This document shows positions 32,105 through 45,551 of a DNA stretch of 64,000 nt, piece by piece. The DNA comes from Acorus gramineus (Eukaryota; Streptophyta; Magnoliopsida; Acorales; Acoraceae). The DNA lies in contig JAUJYN010000036.1 of the NCBI GenBank assembly GCA_030737835.1, forward strand, positions 806,001 through 870,000, read 5' to 3'. Each line of letters opens with the position of its first letter. Positions within the stretch are counted from its first letter, which is position 1. Position numbers and translations under genes: made by a program. Below the pieces are notes generated by a model. It ran no database searches, was not told the DNA's origin, and saw only the letters and a list, made by a program, of their open reading frames with translations.

Positions 32105-35100
32105 TGTCACGCCCTAGGGCGGCCGTCCCCGAGACGTGGCAATAATGAAATATCAGCTATCAATACCTGAGATCAATAAAGACTCCAACAACAACACACA
32201 AGGTGGCAAAGCAAAGATAATGATAACTGACTGAAAAGCAAAAGCATAATATATAAACAATGTCTGTAAACCAAAAACATTATTACAGACTCGAATACAC
32301 AATCACTGTCCTGTGAGAGCCAAGTCTAGTCCAAATAAAATACAACATGTGCCACATGCACGATTTACAATACATAAAATGACTCTAGGACTGCTGACAG
32401 CCTCGCACTCGCCACCCGCCGGAAGAACGCTCCACGCCCATAAGACAACGCCACAGGAAAGCTCCCGCTCCATGCCCAACACTGCCCCTGAAAAGAAACA
32501 GTATGCGAGGGGTGAGCTACAAGCTTAGTGAGTGGCTGGAAACCAATCACCATACAACAGTTCAATGCTAACACAATTTCCTTTCAAGGAAAAACATGGG
32601 TAGAAACCCAATGGATAACAGGGTCACGCGGCGGCGCGACCAACCTCACCCTCACCCTCACTCCCGGAGGAAGACTCTTGGGTCTTTTGGGGAGAGACCA
32701 TACCGTTGGTCGAGGAGACCCGGGATTACTGGTCCACACAACACTACTGGATCACCAACCTCACCCTCACCCTCACCCTCACTCCCGGAGGGAGACTCTT
32801 GGGTCTCTTGGGGAGAGACCATACCGTTGGTCGACGAGACCCGGAATTACTGGTCTACACAACACTACTGGATCATATACATCGACATAACTGCCCAATG
32901 ATATCTTTGAACATCGATACGCAACCGGACCCAACAACTATGGGAACGGACGAACCACGAATGGGTCACGCGGTGACATGTCTTCACCTCATCCTCACCC
33001 TCACCCTTTACAGGTGACATAGGACTTTTGGAGAGATTAGACTCCTCCTCTACACCCTTGGTCCACCGATAGCCCTTTCCCCGGGTAGTCACTACCTGGT
33101 ATACTCCCACGATCAGTACGCTTCCGAACGCCTCGGTGGTACCTACGGATGGGAGCCCTCTGTCAGGACAGTTTTTCCAACGCCGGGAAGTTCTTACATC
33201 GGATCCAACGAAGGGGAGAACGATTCCACGCTCGCAATATCATTCGTTAGACCTCTCCCGGGTAGCCTCTACTTGGTATACTCCCATGATCAGTACGTTT
33301 CTGAACGCATCGGTGGTACCTACGGATGGGAGCCCTCTGTCAGGACAGCTTTAACCCGGCCCGCTTCAACACGGACGACATTGGGAGGAAACACTCCATG
33401 TTCGCAAAGCGAACCCAATGGAAAAACAACTACTCTCGATAATCACATATCGATGATATCGAATACTATTGTACTCCCACATGGTTGCGTCGCTCGGACA
33501 CAAGGGGGTTGCCTCTGCTCTCACGCAGAAATAATCCCAAGGCACATAACCCAACAGGCGGTTCATATATACACCTAGCACGGGTAGGCCACAACTACCA
33601 GCTTAACAAAACCGATAAGATAATGAATTCTCCTTAATTCCAAACGAGTGCATCGCTCGGATGTACGGGGCGATTACATCGCTAGCGCTCTAACTAATAA
33701 GGTACAACCCGACAACGGGTCATACCCATGCCTATTTCAGATAGGCCTAATTAGTTTTAACATGCGCATATATTTTACAGGAGAATTTAATCTTAGTTAT
33801 GTGCATGAACCATATGCACGATCACATATCAATTAATCATAGGGATACTCCCTAATCATAGATTTACATCATAATAAATCATACAACATGCATACATGGT
33901 CATTAATCAAATAAGCACACAAGGCCTAACTTAAGCATGCATTGGATATCACCAACTTAGAAGAAAGGGTCAAACGCAATCTCGCGCACTAACAGGTGCA
34001 TGCCAATATTCCAAACGAACATGACTCAAGTAGGAAATTGCATCTACTTACTCAGTTCGTGCAGAGGGAGAGGGCGAGAAAGATCATCTGATCATAGTTC
34101 TGCCCCATTAGCATGGGCGCAACAACTACACCACGCACTCGAGTCTTATCGCAAGGGAATATTAGGCGGGTGCCCGTTATTAACCCCGACTTAATCATGC
34201 TGGATATTCAATTAATATGGTGGGAGTAGTATTACAATACTACCTAAGGCATGCCATATTCTATACATCAATACACATTACAGCAATACATGCCCATACT
34301 AGAGGGGCGCATGCAACACAATCATTCATACATGGATACAAAACATGCAATATAAGCCTAGCATGCAAGATATCTAACATATTATAGTTTAAGCATGGCC
34401 ATACTACTTATCTACACAAGTAGTATAGCTAGGATGCCCCATCAATGCGCGACGCACGACTACGCGTGTCGAGCGCATCTCGAGAGAGGGGGGGGATTGG
34501 ATCAAACCACTCACCTCAACTCGGGACCTCGCGCATCCCATCCGACGAGATTTGCAAGGTAAGGGCATCAAATTTGGTGAGTAACAACACATTATAACAC
34601 TGAGGAATTACTAGAAATGCCTAAGACTTAGACATGCACGCATACGGGCTCGGACGCATGCGAGCACGCGCGTACGCACGCATGCCCAAGTGCCCCAGCA
34701 CCTACCCGAGACCCTGGGCAGCCCCACGCATGTCCCAGCATGCGCACGCACATGCACGCGCACGCACGCGCGTGCGTGCACTGGCACCCAGCTGCACGCC
34801 CAGACCCGCCCAGACAACCTGACCCCCGCACGCGCACGCTTGCGCACACTCGCACGTGCATGTCCTGCGCGCACCCCGCTCACTGCCAGCGTCCGCGCGC
34901 ACTCGCACACCCGCTCCATGCACACGCGCCCACCTGCTCCTGCCAGGGCCCCTCTGCGCGCGCGTCTGCGCGCGCACGCGCGCGGACAGACCCGCGCGCG
35001 CGCCCAGCACCTTTTAACCCCTCCCCAACCCCTCACACACACTCTAACCCATCTACCTAGCATGCATGACCTCCCCAACCATCCCAACAGCCCTAAAAAT

Positions 35101-35898
35101 AAAAAAGAAGGGGAAGAGGACTTACCAAAAGAGGGAAAGGGAAAGGGGGAGATGCGGGGCTCTTGACGCGCCCACGGCCACCTCAACCACCACCACCACC
35201 ACACCTCCTCTTCAGCCTCTCCACCAGCCCTTCTTGGCTGAAAAACAGAGGAGAGAAGGGCATAAAAAGGGAGCTAGAGAGAGGGGAATCAACAACAACA
35301 ACAAAGGCACAAAACTCACCTTCATGCACTTGCACCTCCTCTTCTTGCTCCATCTTCTTCTCCTTGGCATAAAATCAAACACTTGGGGAGAAAGAGAGCC
35401 ATAAGAGAGGGAGGGAAAGTGTTCCACGAAATGGGAGAGAGGGGGAGAGAGAGAGAGAGGGCAAAAAGGTCATTTTCATGCCCAAATAGTGCCTAGGGGT
35501 GACCTTAAGGGGGGGTGAGGTTAGGGTTAGGCTCACCCACTCACAAATCAAATAACCAAAGGTTTCTTCATCCCTAAGCAAGGTGGGGGAAAGGTTACCA
35601 AAGGTCACCACATCCCCAAAATATCTCACACTATTCGACCAACCAGGAACTCTTAAAACCCGGATACGGTTCGGAACTGCATATTTTTCAAAACGTTACC
35701 GGAATTTGATGAAATTTTTATGGGTAGTACTAAACGGTACCAGGACCCATAATATGCAGTTAGATTTCCAATCAGAGTACTCTAACTCCCGCAGGTGGCT
35801 AAAAGCCAAAATTTTAGTGACTCCGATTGAAAAAAAGAAAAGGCCCTGAATGACCCAGATGTGACCAAGGAATGGCTCCAAATGACACAGGCATAACA
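32105..35898 (-). mobile_element. Solo LTR, B2 chromovirus, in the T leader
   Basis: TGTCACGCC to CAGGCATAACA, 3794 bp, with perfect GACCC duplications at 32100-32104 and 35899-35903. It carries the two-unit 115-bp repeat near 32640-32880. No interior remains. Confidence 0.95.
34630..35010. repeat. CpG-dense block in the B2 LTR
   Basis: Irregular CGCGCGCAC words, about 380 bp, homologous in place to 19580-19905. Confidence 0.8.
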
Positions 35899-35903
35899 GA
35901 CCC

Positions 35904-36142
35904 CCTTGTGAAAGACAAGAAAAGGTAATCCTCTTCTACTTCCTTCCGATAAACCTGACTAGAATGCCATCACCCCTCTAGGAAAACTGGGATTTCCCAC
36001 CCTTCAAGTCTGACCCTCCTCTACTTTGCATTACGACATCCTTTACTGCTTCAAGCCGTACACAGCTGTCCACCCCTTTACCGCTTTATTTACTGCTTTA
36101 AGTCTACATTCATTCACACCTAGGCCTTTCCATATTCACACA
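35904..36142 (+). other. T leader, second part, before gag
   Basis: About 240 bp without a gene, running to the gag start. CAATGG at 36141 gives the gag ATG a usable context. Confidence 0.55.
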
Positions 36143-37237
36143 ATGGAGGCCTATACCCAAGAAAAAATAGTAGAGGAGAAAGACAACCAAAGAGACCAAA
36201 CCACCCAATTCCTTAGCCACCTAGAGGAGAGGATGGCTACCCTAGGATACCAGTCGATCAAGGACATGTTCAATGACCTCACCGACTATCACCAGGCCAA
36301 GACCTTGAAGCAGGAAACTCCTGATAAGACCCCCAAGGCTTGCCCCACCCCCAATACACTGCCAACACCTAGCTTCTTGGTAAATCCGAGTCCAAGCCTC
36401 TTTTCCTTTGCCCCACCGTCCTCTGCGAATCCAATATTCCCAACAGTTTCTGCCCCAAGCCCTTACCAGGTCACCCCTAACCCGGGATCATTAAACAGCC
36501 CTCCCAAGGGAGAAACGTTGGATGAAACCATCTGGAGAATCCTCTTCGAGACTGGCCCTTCTGCCCCAAAACACATGTCTCTACACAACCTGAGACAGAT
36601 CCCATCAATCCACCTACCAGAGGGATTTAAAATCCTGAAATTTCACCGGTACAACAGTCGTGGAGACCCAGATATTCATTTAACCGCCTTTTATCTAGAC
36701 GCTCGACCATTTCTAGATAACCAACCTCTGCTAGTATTCCTCCTCCAAAAATCATTGGAAGGAGAAGCACTACAATGGTTCTCCACCCTCCCTGTAGATC
36801 ATTTGTCAAACTTTTCGGCTATAAGTGAGAAGTTTCTGGGCCACTACAGTTATCAGAGGATCAGGACCCCCTCTATTTCAGACCTAACCATAGAAAGAAT
36901 GAGGCCAAGGGAAGAATTTGAACAGTACGTGTCCAGGTGGCGCGCCCTCGTCCACCGAACTGGCCTGCAATTAACGGAATGTCAAAAAATTGACATGATG
37001 TTGCAGTGCCTGAGTCTAGAACTCCGTACGAGTCTTTCGTACGGAAACTATACCACGTACCAGCTTCTCATTGACCACCACAACAGGATTTCTCGTTGTG
37101 CAGCCCCAAAAGCCCAAACCCAGTCCCCACCTATCAGCCATAGGGTTGGACAACTGCCTGAGAAAGGCGCACACCCCCACGGTAGAGGGAATCACACAAG
37201 TTTTTGCACTCTACTTGAATGGAGTGTGAGATCCTGA
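36143..37237 (+). pseudogene. gag: gag, Tat-lineage Ty3/gypsy (T element)
   Basis: An open frame of 364 codons from MEAYTQEKIVEEKD. Residues about 170-310 form the gag core: FHRYNSRGDPDIHLTAFYL, LLQKSLEGEALQWFSTLP, FEQYVSRWRALVHRTGL. This W-F and Y..RW pattern is typical of Tat-lineage gag. The start is chosen because earlier in-frame codons have no gag-like content. A +1 frame change near 37230 leads to the continuation at 37284, so the gene is broken. Gag builds the cytoplasmic particle. Confidence 0.85.
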
Positions 37238-37283
37238 TCAAGGACCAGCTCCGAGACTGTATACACCCGGTCCATCAGGATAT

Positions 37284-38252
37284 GTGCCACCTCGGCAAGC
37301 CAATCAAAACTTCAATCCTCGATCAGTACCCGCCCCCGTTCTGATACGACAAAACCCAATAACTCGGAGTCCTTCAGTTCAAAACCCCGTAATTCAAAGC
37401 CAAGGCCAAACTAGGACTCCCCCTGCTTATTCCGCTCCCCCAAGAGCGCAAAACCTAATCCCTAGGCAGCCTACCTAAAGCTCTTATAATGAGGTTATGC
37501 CTCCCACATCCTGTGGCCCGAGACGGATGGGAAAGAGAGATTCCTACCCACCCCTCCCAAAAACCTTAACCAGGATTTTTAGGGTACTGATGGACACAAA
37601 TAGTATTTCCCTTCCTATTGCTAGGCCTTCACTCCCTGGAGCCAGCATGACGCGTTACTGTCTGTACCATCAACAGCATGGTAACACCGTAGAATAGTGC
37701 ATTGTCTTTCGGGACTTTGTTTATTATTTAAATGATGACAGGTGCCTTGATTGGGCCATGATCAAAAGCCACCTGAGCCAGGGCAATCCCCAAGCAAACA
37801 AGCCACTTGGCATATTCACTGACCCTATGCCAAATCACGACCGAGTCTCCACTTTCGGAGCCCGCACTATTAATATGATTAGAAGGGAGAGACATCCGTC
37901 ACTGGAGCTGAGCAGCTCGGAAGACACCACAGATGGCAGTCTATCCAAAGAATCTGAGGAGGAAGGGCAAGACGAGCCTTTCCAGCTGAACCTCGATGAC
38001 CACAAACTTGCCATATTATATTGCAAGGAAGAACAAGTACTCCCTGCCCTGCCTGAAGTCATCAACATAGAGTCAGATGAAAGCGGACTAAACAAACCGG
38101 GAGAAGAAGAAGAGGAGAACCATCCGAAGAGGTTCCCGAGGGGGCAAGCGAAGGACCCGAGCAAGGGGAGTGTACTTCGGATGATCTGCATCCGGACGAC
38201 AACGGGTCCTCCAAAAGCACTGATACGGTCGACGGCCCCTACCGCCCAATGA
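37284..38252 (+). pseudogene. gag C-terminus with zinc-finger-like motif and acidic linker
   Basis: One frame with stops at about 37476 (TAA) and 37695 (TAG, probably from CAG). It starts Pro/Asn/Gln-rich, then RYCLYHQQHGNTVE-stop-C gives the CX2H...G...C finger usual in Tat gag, then an acidic linker (ESEEEGQDEPFQLNLDDHKL). It runs into the protease region by a further frame change. Confidence 0.7.
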
Positions 38253-38709
38253 CCATTTCATTTACCGACAAAGACCTCCCCGACCCAAACTGCGGGTATA
38301 CCACCTCCATGTTCGCGGATGACTCCAGGCTATCTCGCTAAACAACATTTTCATCGACCCAAGATCGGGGATGAATATGATGACTTTCTCCACCTACCAG
38401 GAAATGCCTAGATGAGGTCGCCCTTTTGTCCAACAAGTACACTCCTCCATCCAAGCTTTCAACCATTCTGGGAAGACCATCTACGGCTCTGGATTATTCG
38501 AGCTGGCCATCGGCCCCCTGGTTTGCGAGATGGAGTGCTTCGTGGTCGACATTGACACGAGATACCCTCTGATGCTAGGGCGTCCATGGCTTGATAGTAT
38601 TCAAGCCATCTGCTCTCCCCGACACCAATGCCTCCGTTTTCCCTTTCAAGGTCATGTACTAACTATTTGGGGAGAGGCATGCCTCCGATATGAAAATGAA
38701 GACAACTAG
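38206..38709 (+). pseudogene. Retropepsin-like protease domain, first copy (catalytic motif lost)
   Basis: Reading starts with MTISFTDKDLP, the usual lead into Tat proteases. The site expected to hold DTG-S reads FIDPRSGMN, so the catalytic Asp-Thr-Gly is lost. Later, YGSGLFELAIGPLV, YPLMLGRPWLDSIQ and RHQCLRFPFQGHVLTIWGEA complete the fold. Stops occur near 38339 and 38415 and the domain ends at TAG 38707-38709. A second copy follows in the same frame. Confidence 0.72.
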
Positions 38710-38721
38710 GTACTACACAAC

Positions 38722-39306
38722 ATGTTCGCACTAACCTTGCACCCAGGTACCGAACACGGAGGTGACAGCGCATCTGGATCCCCCTACGACAATCAATATT
38801 CCTCAGAGGAAACGGCCGGGACCATGAACTCGGTAAACAACCATGTAGAGCCCCATCCGATCGTCTTCCTCCCCCATGAAGTTGCTAGAGCCGGAGCAGG
38901 CTCTGCACCCCTCTCAATCACCGCCAAGCTTGGATGGAGGAAGTTCAAGCATATTCTCGTTGACACGGGAGCAGAAACCAACGTTCTTACATATTCTGCT
39001 TACCAGAAGCTTGAAGGCAGAATCCCCAGACTGGAGCCATCAAACAAGTTCATTTACGCCTTCGACAGCACGCGCAAGAACATACGTGGATTGGTCACCC
39101 TTTCGCTAAAGATCGGCCCAATATCCACCATCGTCAATTGCATGGTAATGGACATCCAATCACCCCACCCCCTAATTGTCAGAAGGACGTGGCTCGACAG
39201 CATCGAAGTCGTATCATCCACGCGGCACCAATGCCTTCGCTTCCCATACCATGGAGAGGTGATGTCCATCTGGGGAAAAGCACGCTTCGACGGGGCACAA
39301 GTCCAA
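38722..39306 (+). pseudogene. Retropepsin-like protease domain, second copy (DTGA intact)
   Basis: About 195 codons open. After a 60-residue acidic lead (SSEETAGTMNSVNNHVEPHP) come ITAKLGWRKFKHILVDTGAE, with the active-site DTGA, then FIYAFDSTRKNIRGLVTLSL, and RHQCLRFPYHGEVMSIWGKA. The LGRPWLDS of copy 1 is VRRTWLDS here. The frame runs on into LTR sequence after about 39306, so RT and the rest of pol are missing. This is the only protease in the window with its catalytic motif. Confidence 0.78.
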
Positions 39307-40435
39307 AATTGGAACAAGCCTAGCATGCAAGTATCTAGCATATTTAGGGTGCAAAGATGTCCCATGGATGCGCGATGCACGACTACGTGCATCGAGCGCT
39401 TCCCAAAGGGTTGGATCGAATCACTCACAGATACCCGGGTCGTCGCGCATCCAATCGACGAGATCTGCAAGGCAATGGCATCAAAAGGGGGTGCGTACTT
39501 CAAACAAAGACTACCTAACTCTTGATAGTTTCCGCAACATGCATAACAACTCCTTGACACACAATCAAGCAAAACTGCTAAACCTGCTGCAACTAGCCCT
39601 ACTATTTGATCTCCACAGCACCAAATACACAGCCAAATATTATGAAATAAATCATACACATTCTCTGACATGTTGGGATCATAATACATGAAGACATCAT
39701 AACCTAATTGTTCCTCTACAAGCCCAAAATAAAATATTTCTAGAAGAAGGTCAATTCCCTCATGAATCTGGACAATTCATGCAAAATAGGTTCTAACTCA
39801 CAACATAGGTATCATAATGACACCACATTTCATATATAACATCAAGACACATAGATGATCATATTACATGCGGACACAAGCCTCAAAATATGCCTCTAGG
39901 TACCCGATTCACAAGGATCATCACAAGATTGAAATCTGCCTTACTACAACACAAAGCCACCACCAGTCATGCATAAACAGAAACACCTCATGTGCAGCAA
40001 TTATACATAATAATAATACTCCTCCAACAGCACCCACATGCATGCCCTCTACAACATCCTAGTAAGCATAAAAGAAGGGGAAGAAGATTACCAAGAGAGG
40101 GGGAGGAGAAGGGAAGGTGATGGGGCTCACAATGACACCACACACACACACCACCACCACTTCACCATTATTACCACCATCTCCTTTGCTTCTCTTCTTC
40201 ATGGCTGAATTAAAATGGGTGGGGAAAATAGGGGATCCATGAGGGGTAGCTAGAGGAGGAAGGGAAAGAAGGGGCAACAACACAAGCATACACACAAACT
40301 CACCTAGACTTGCACTTGCACTTCCTCTTCTTCTACTCCTTCATCCACTGCTTCTTCTCCATCAAACACACACAAAAAGAGATGGAAAAAGTGCTGGTCG
40401 GATGGGTTTTGGGAGGGGGAGAGAGAGAGAGAGTG
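39307..40435 (-). mobile_element. B1 chromovirus LTR, first part (interrupted)
   Basis: Matches the 1100-2150 region of the B1 LTR at the window start and of B2 LTRs (CCTAGCATGCAAG, GATGCGCGA.GCACGACTAC). It lacks the LTR end and lies against protease. It continues at 44208 after a solo LTR. The CpG-dense block is missing here, replaced by ordinary AT-rich sequence (39530-40070). Confidence 0.7.
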
Positions 40436-41101
40436 TGTCACACCTCAGGGCGGCCGTCCCCGAGACGTGGTAATAATGAAGTATCAGCTATCAATACCTG
40501 AGGTCAACAAAGACTCCAACAACAACACACAAGGTGACAAAGCAAAGATAATGATAACTGACTGAAAAGCGGAAGCATAATATATAAACAATGTCTATCA
40601 ACAATGTCTGTAAACCAAAAATATTATTACAGACTCGAATACAAAATCACTGTCCTGTGAGAGCCAAGTCTAGTCCAAATAAAATACAACCTGTGCCATA
40701 TACACGATTACAATACATAAAATGACTCTAGGACTGCTGACACCCTCGCACTTGGCACCCGTTGGAAGAACGCTCCATGCCAATAAGACCACGCCACAGG
40801 GAAGCTCCAGCTCCACGCCCAACACTGCCCCTTAAAAGAAACAATATGTGAGGGGTGAGCTACAAGCTCAGTGAGTGGCTGGAAACCAATCACCGATACA
40901 ACGTTTCAATATTAAGGCAATTTCCTTTGAAGGAAAACATGGGTAGAAACCCAATGGATAACAAGGTCATGCGGCGGCGTGACCAACCTCACCCTCATCC
41001 TCACTCCCGGAGGAAGACTCATGGGACCTTTGGGGAGAGACCATACCGTTGGTTGAAGAGACGCGAAATTACTAGTCCACACAACACTACTGGATCACCA
41101 A

Positions 41102-41134
<33 letters not shown>

Positions 41135-44100
41135 CGGAGGGAGACTCTTGGGACTCTTGGGGAGAGACCATACCATTGGTCGAAGAGACCCGGAATTACT
41201 AGTCTACACAACACTACTAGATCATCTACATCGAGATAACTGTCCAAGGATGTCTTTGAACATTGATACGCAACCGAACCCAACAACTATGGGAACGGAC
41301 GAAACAACGAATGGGTCACGCGACGACGTGTCTTCACCTCATCCTCACCCTCACCCTTTAGAGGTGACATAGGACTTTTGGGGAGATTTGACTCCTCTAC
41401 ACCCTTGGTCCACCGGTAGCCCTTTCCCCGGGTAGCCTCTACCTGGTATACTCCCACGACCAATACGCTTCCGAACGCATCGGTGGTACCTACGGATGGG
41501 AGCCCTCTGTCAGGACAGCTTTTCCAACGCCGGGAAGTTCCTACGTTGGATCCAACGAAGGGGAGAACGATTTCACGCTCGCAATATCATTCGTTAGCCC
41601 TCTCCCGGGTAGCCTCTACTTGGTACACTCCCACGATCAGTACGCTTCCGAACGCATCGGTGGTACCTAAGGACGGGAGCCCTCTGTCAGGACAGCTACA
41701 ATCCGGGCCGCTTCAACACGGACGACATTTGGAGGAAACACTCCATGTTTGCAAAGCGAACCCAAATGGAAAAACAACTACTCTCGATAATCACATATCG
41801 ATGATATCAAACACTATTGTACTCCCTCTCACGCAGAAATAATCCCAAGGCACATAACCCAATAGGCGGTTCATATACACGCCTAGCATGGGTAGGCCTA
41901 GCTTAATGCCACAACTACCGGCTTAACAAAATCGATAAGATAATGAATTCTCCTGAATTCCAAACGAGTGCATCTCTCGGATGCACGAGGGTGATTACAT
42001 CGCTAGCGCTCTAACTAATAAGGTACAACCCGACAGCGGGTCATACCCATGCCTATTTCAGATAAGCCTAATCAGTTTTAACATGCGCATATATATCCAG
42101 GAGAATTATATCTTAGTTATGTACATGAACTACATGCACGATAACCTATCAAATAATTATAGGGATACTCCCTAACATGGATTTACATCATAAACAACAT
42201 GCATACATGGCCATTAATCACATAAGCACACAAGGCATAACTTAAGCATGCATTGGATATCACCAACTTAAAAGGGAAGGGTCAAGCGCGATCTCGCGCA
42301 CTAACAGGTGCATGCCAATATTCCAAATGAACCCGAGTCGAGTAGGAAATCGGCTCTACTTACTCAGTTCGTGTAGAAGGATAGGGTGAGAGAGAGATCA
42401 TCATCTCTTGAAGTTGGTCATAGCTTTGCCCCATTAGCATGGGCGCAACAACTACACCACGCCCTCGAGTCTTACCGCAAGGGAATATTAGGCAGGTGCC
42501 CGTTATTAACCCAGACTTAATCATGTTGGATATTCCAATTAATTATGGTAGGAGTAGTAGTACAATAATACCTAAGGCATGCCCTATTCTATACATCCGT
42601 ACACATTACAGAAATACATGCCCATACTAGAGGGGCGCATGCGATACAATCATTCACACATGGATACAATACATGCAATATAAGCCTAGCATGCAAGATA
42701 TCTAACATATTATAGTTTAAGCATGGCCATACTACTTATCTACACAAGTAGTATAGCTAAGATGCCCCATCGATGCGCAACGCACGACTACGCGCGTCGA
42801 GCGCATCTCAAGGGGGGGGATTGGATCAAACCACTCACCGCAACTCGGGACCTCGCGCATCCCATCCGACAAGATCTGCAAGGTAAGGGCATCAAATTTG
42901 GTGAGTAACATCACATTATAATATTTAGAAATTACTAGAAATACCAAAGACCTAGACATGCACGCATACGAGCTCGCACGCATGCGAGCACGAGCGTACG
43001 CACGCATGCCCGAGTGCCCCAGCACCTACCCGAGCCCCTGGGCAGCCCCGCGCATGCCCTAGCACGCTGGCACCCTGCAGCATGCCCAGGCGCACCCAGA
43101 CAACCTGCCCCGCGTGCGCGCACACTCACGCGCCCCCTCGCGCACTCGTGCACACGACCCGCGCGCACCGCGCACGCTTCCAATGTCCGCGCGAACCTGC
43201 GCACTGGCTCCGTGCTCACCCGCGCACACGCCTGTGTGCCCTCCTGCTCCTACCAGCGCCCCTCTGTGCGCGCGTCTGCGCGCGCACGGGCGCGGAGAGA
43301 CCCGCGCGCGCGCTCAGCACTTTTTTAACCCCTTTTAACCCCTCCCCCACACTTCTCACTCACCCTAAACCAACTACCTAGCATGCATGACTTCCCAACA
43401 ACCCCTAAGCAATGAAAAACCAAAGAAAAGAAGGGGAAGAGCTCACCTAGGGAGGGGGAATGAAAGGGGGAGATTCAGGGGCCCTCGATGCACCCGCGAC
43501 CACCTCAACCACCACCACCACTACCACCACCTCCACAGCCCTCCTCAGCCTTCTTTGGCTGCAAAACAGGGGGGGGGGAAGACATGAGAGGGAGCTTGAG
43601 AGAGGAGAAACCACAACAACAACAACACATACACAAAACTCACCTCTTGTGCTTCCTTCTTCACCTTCTCCTTCATTTGCTTCTTCCTCCTCTTTCTCCA
43701 CACACAAAGAGGGGAAAAAAAAGAGACCAAGAGAGGGAGAGGAGGTGTTCCACGAAATGGGAGAGAGGGGGAGAGAGAGAGAGGGCAAAAATGTCATTTT
43801 CATGCCCAAATAGTGCCTAGGGGTGACCATAAGGTGGTGGTGAGGTTAGGGTTAGGCTCACCCTCACTCAACCACTTATTTTTGCTTTATTGGGAAGCGT
43901 GCGGAGAAGCACCACACACTCAAAAATATCTCACCCCCCGAAACCCAGTAACGGCCAAACCCGGATGCGATTCAGAACTGCATATTTTTCAAAACGTTAC
44001 CGGAATTCGATGAAATTTTTATGGGTCGTACTAAACGGTACCAAGACTCATAATATGCACTTTAATTTTTAATCAGAGCACTCCAACTCCTACAGGTAGC

Positions 44101-44207
44101 TAAAAGCCAAAATTTTGGCGACTCTGATCGAAAAAAAATAAGGCTCTGAATGACCTAGATGTGACCAAGCCTTAACCGAAATGGCTCCAAATGACATAGG
44201 CATAACA
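40436..44207 (-). mobile_element. Solo LTR, B2 chromovirus, in a B1 LTR
   Basis: TGTCACACC to TAGGCATAACA, 3772 bp, flanked by GAGTG (40431-40435) and GAGAG (44208-44212), a target duplication with one mismatch in a GA repeat. The text closely follows the solo LTR at 17094-20800. Confidence 0.9.
42960..43320. repeat. CpG-dense block in the B2 LTR
   Basis: About 360 bp of GCGCGCAC-type words; same position as in the other B2 LTRs. Confidence 0.8.
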
Positions 44208-44851
44208 GAGAGAGAGAGAGAGAGAGAGAGAGATTCTCACTTGATGAGGAATCAAATAGCCAAAAGTGGGGGGTTCAAAGGACCAAATCATCCCTGACTA
44301 AAAATTCTGGACAGGCTTCACTAGAACAGCCATAACTTCAACAATGTAGTTCGAATTGCACAATTCAAAATCCTATGGAAAAGCCACGAAGCTTATCTAT
44401 AACTTTCATGTTTATTCTCAGATCAAATAACCCCTCTAGATATTCCAAAATGTGAGCTAAACATCAAACAAGGTTGCTGCCAGGATTTTCTCATCCCCGG
44501 GATATAATTGAAAAAATGCTCATAACTTTTGCTACATGAATCCAGTTGATTTAATTCTGCTTTTTTATGAAAGTTAAATCAAAATTGAACATCTCATGAT
44601 AAAAGCATATTTAAACTACTCCATCTTGGGCATTAACAAAATTAAATTTGAATACCAATAGAAACTACATAAATTCTAAAAAAATGACACAATGCAACGA
44701 AAATTTACAGGTAGGCCAATGCCAGTACCATGAGAACAATTATGCAGTCAGATTTTCAATCAGAGCACCCCAACTCCCGCAGGTAGCTAAAAGCCAAAAT
44801 TCCAGCAACTCCAATAAAAAAAATAAGGCTCCAAATGACACAAGCATAACA
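44208..44851 (-). mobile_element. B1 chromovirus LTR, second part
   Basis: Starts in a GA repeat and ends CAAATGACACAAGCATAACA, the B LTR start on the minus strand. AGAACAGCCATAACTTC and TTTCATGTTTAT match 2270-2350, which links it to the B1 LTR at the window start. Confidence 0.8.
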
Positions 44852-45200
44852 CTCTACCTCGTAGCGGATGGACTTGTTGTATCGAGTTATCCAGTAACAC
44901 CATGTCTTATGGTTAACAGTTTGTTCCTCCCTGAGTGTCCCAAGCGTTTCCCTTCGGGGGCGACGGCGAGGGTGAGGTATGGTCACGCCGCAACGTGACC
45001 TTGTTTATCCATTGAGTTTTCACCCATGTCTTCCTTGAAAGGAAATTGCCTTAACATTAAATTGTAGTGTTGGTGCTTGGCTTCATGCCACTCACTGAGC
45101 TCGTAAATCACCCCTCGCATATTGTTTCTTCAACAAGGGCGGTGTTGGGCATGGAGCTGGAGCTTCCCTGTGGCGTGGTCTTGCGTGCATGGAGTGTCAC
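44852..45200 (+). mobile_element. B LTR fragment, plus strand
   Basis: Matches 63535-63885 (GGATGGACTTGTT, GTTATCCAGTAACACCATG, GGTGTTGGGCATGGAGCTGG). Both ends are breakpoints: B1 LTR on the left, T LTR on the right. Confidence 0.75.
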
Positions 45201-45551
45201 TGTAGATACCCCAATTTTGACCGTCCAAAGAGACGAAAGTACTTCAATAATATTTAGAAATAACCACCACATTAGGCAGATCATAAAGAAAACTCCCTTA
45301 AAAACAAAACCGGAGAAACCCTAATCTAAAAACCTTAGGAATTTCTAAGCCTGGACAACTAGCTAGTTTCAACTAGCTACCCCTCTAATGGACCCCAAAT
45401 CGCTTCCCTTAGATGGGACATAAAGCAGCATTTAATGCTGATGATTGCAGTGGTTTGTTCCCTTTAGCCTCCCCATCTTGGCCGGTTCAACCCTAGCAGC
45501 CGACCCAAGCCACCGCTTGTCAGAGATGGGACATTTGGCAGGTCATCATAG
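45201..45551 (+). mobile_element. T LTR fragment (first 351 bp)
   Basis: Starts TGTAGATACCCCAATTTTGACC at 45201. It follows the T LTRs through GACCCAAGCCACCGCTTGTCAG and is cut at 45551 by the copia-like LTR. The T words are mostly eroded here (CTAGTTTCAACTAGC). Confidence 0.8.
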
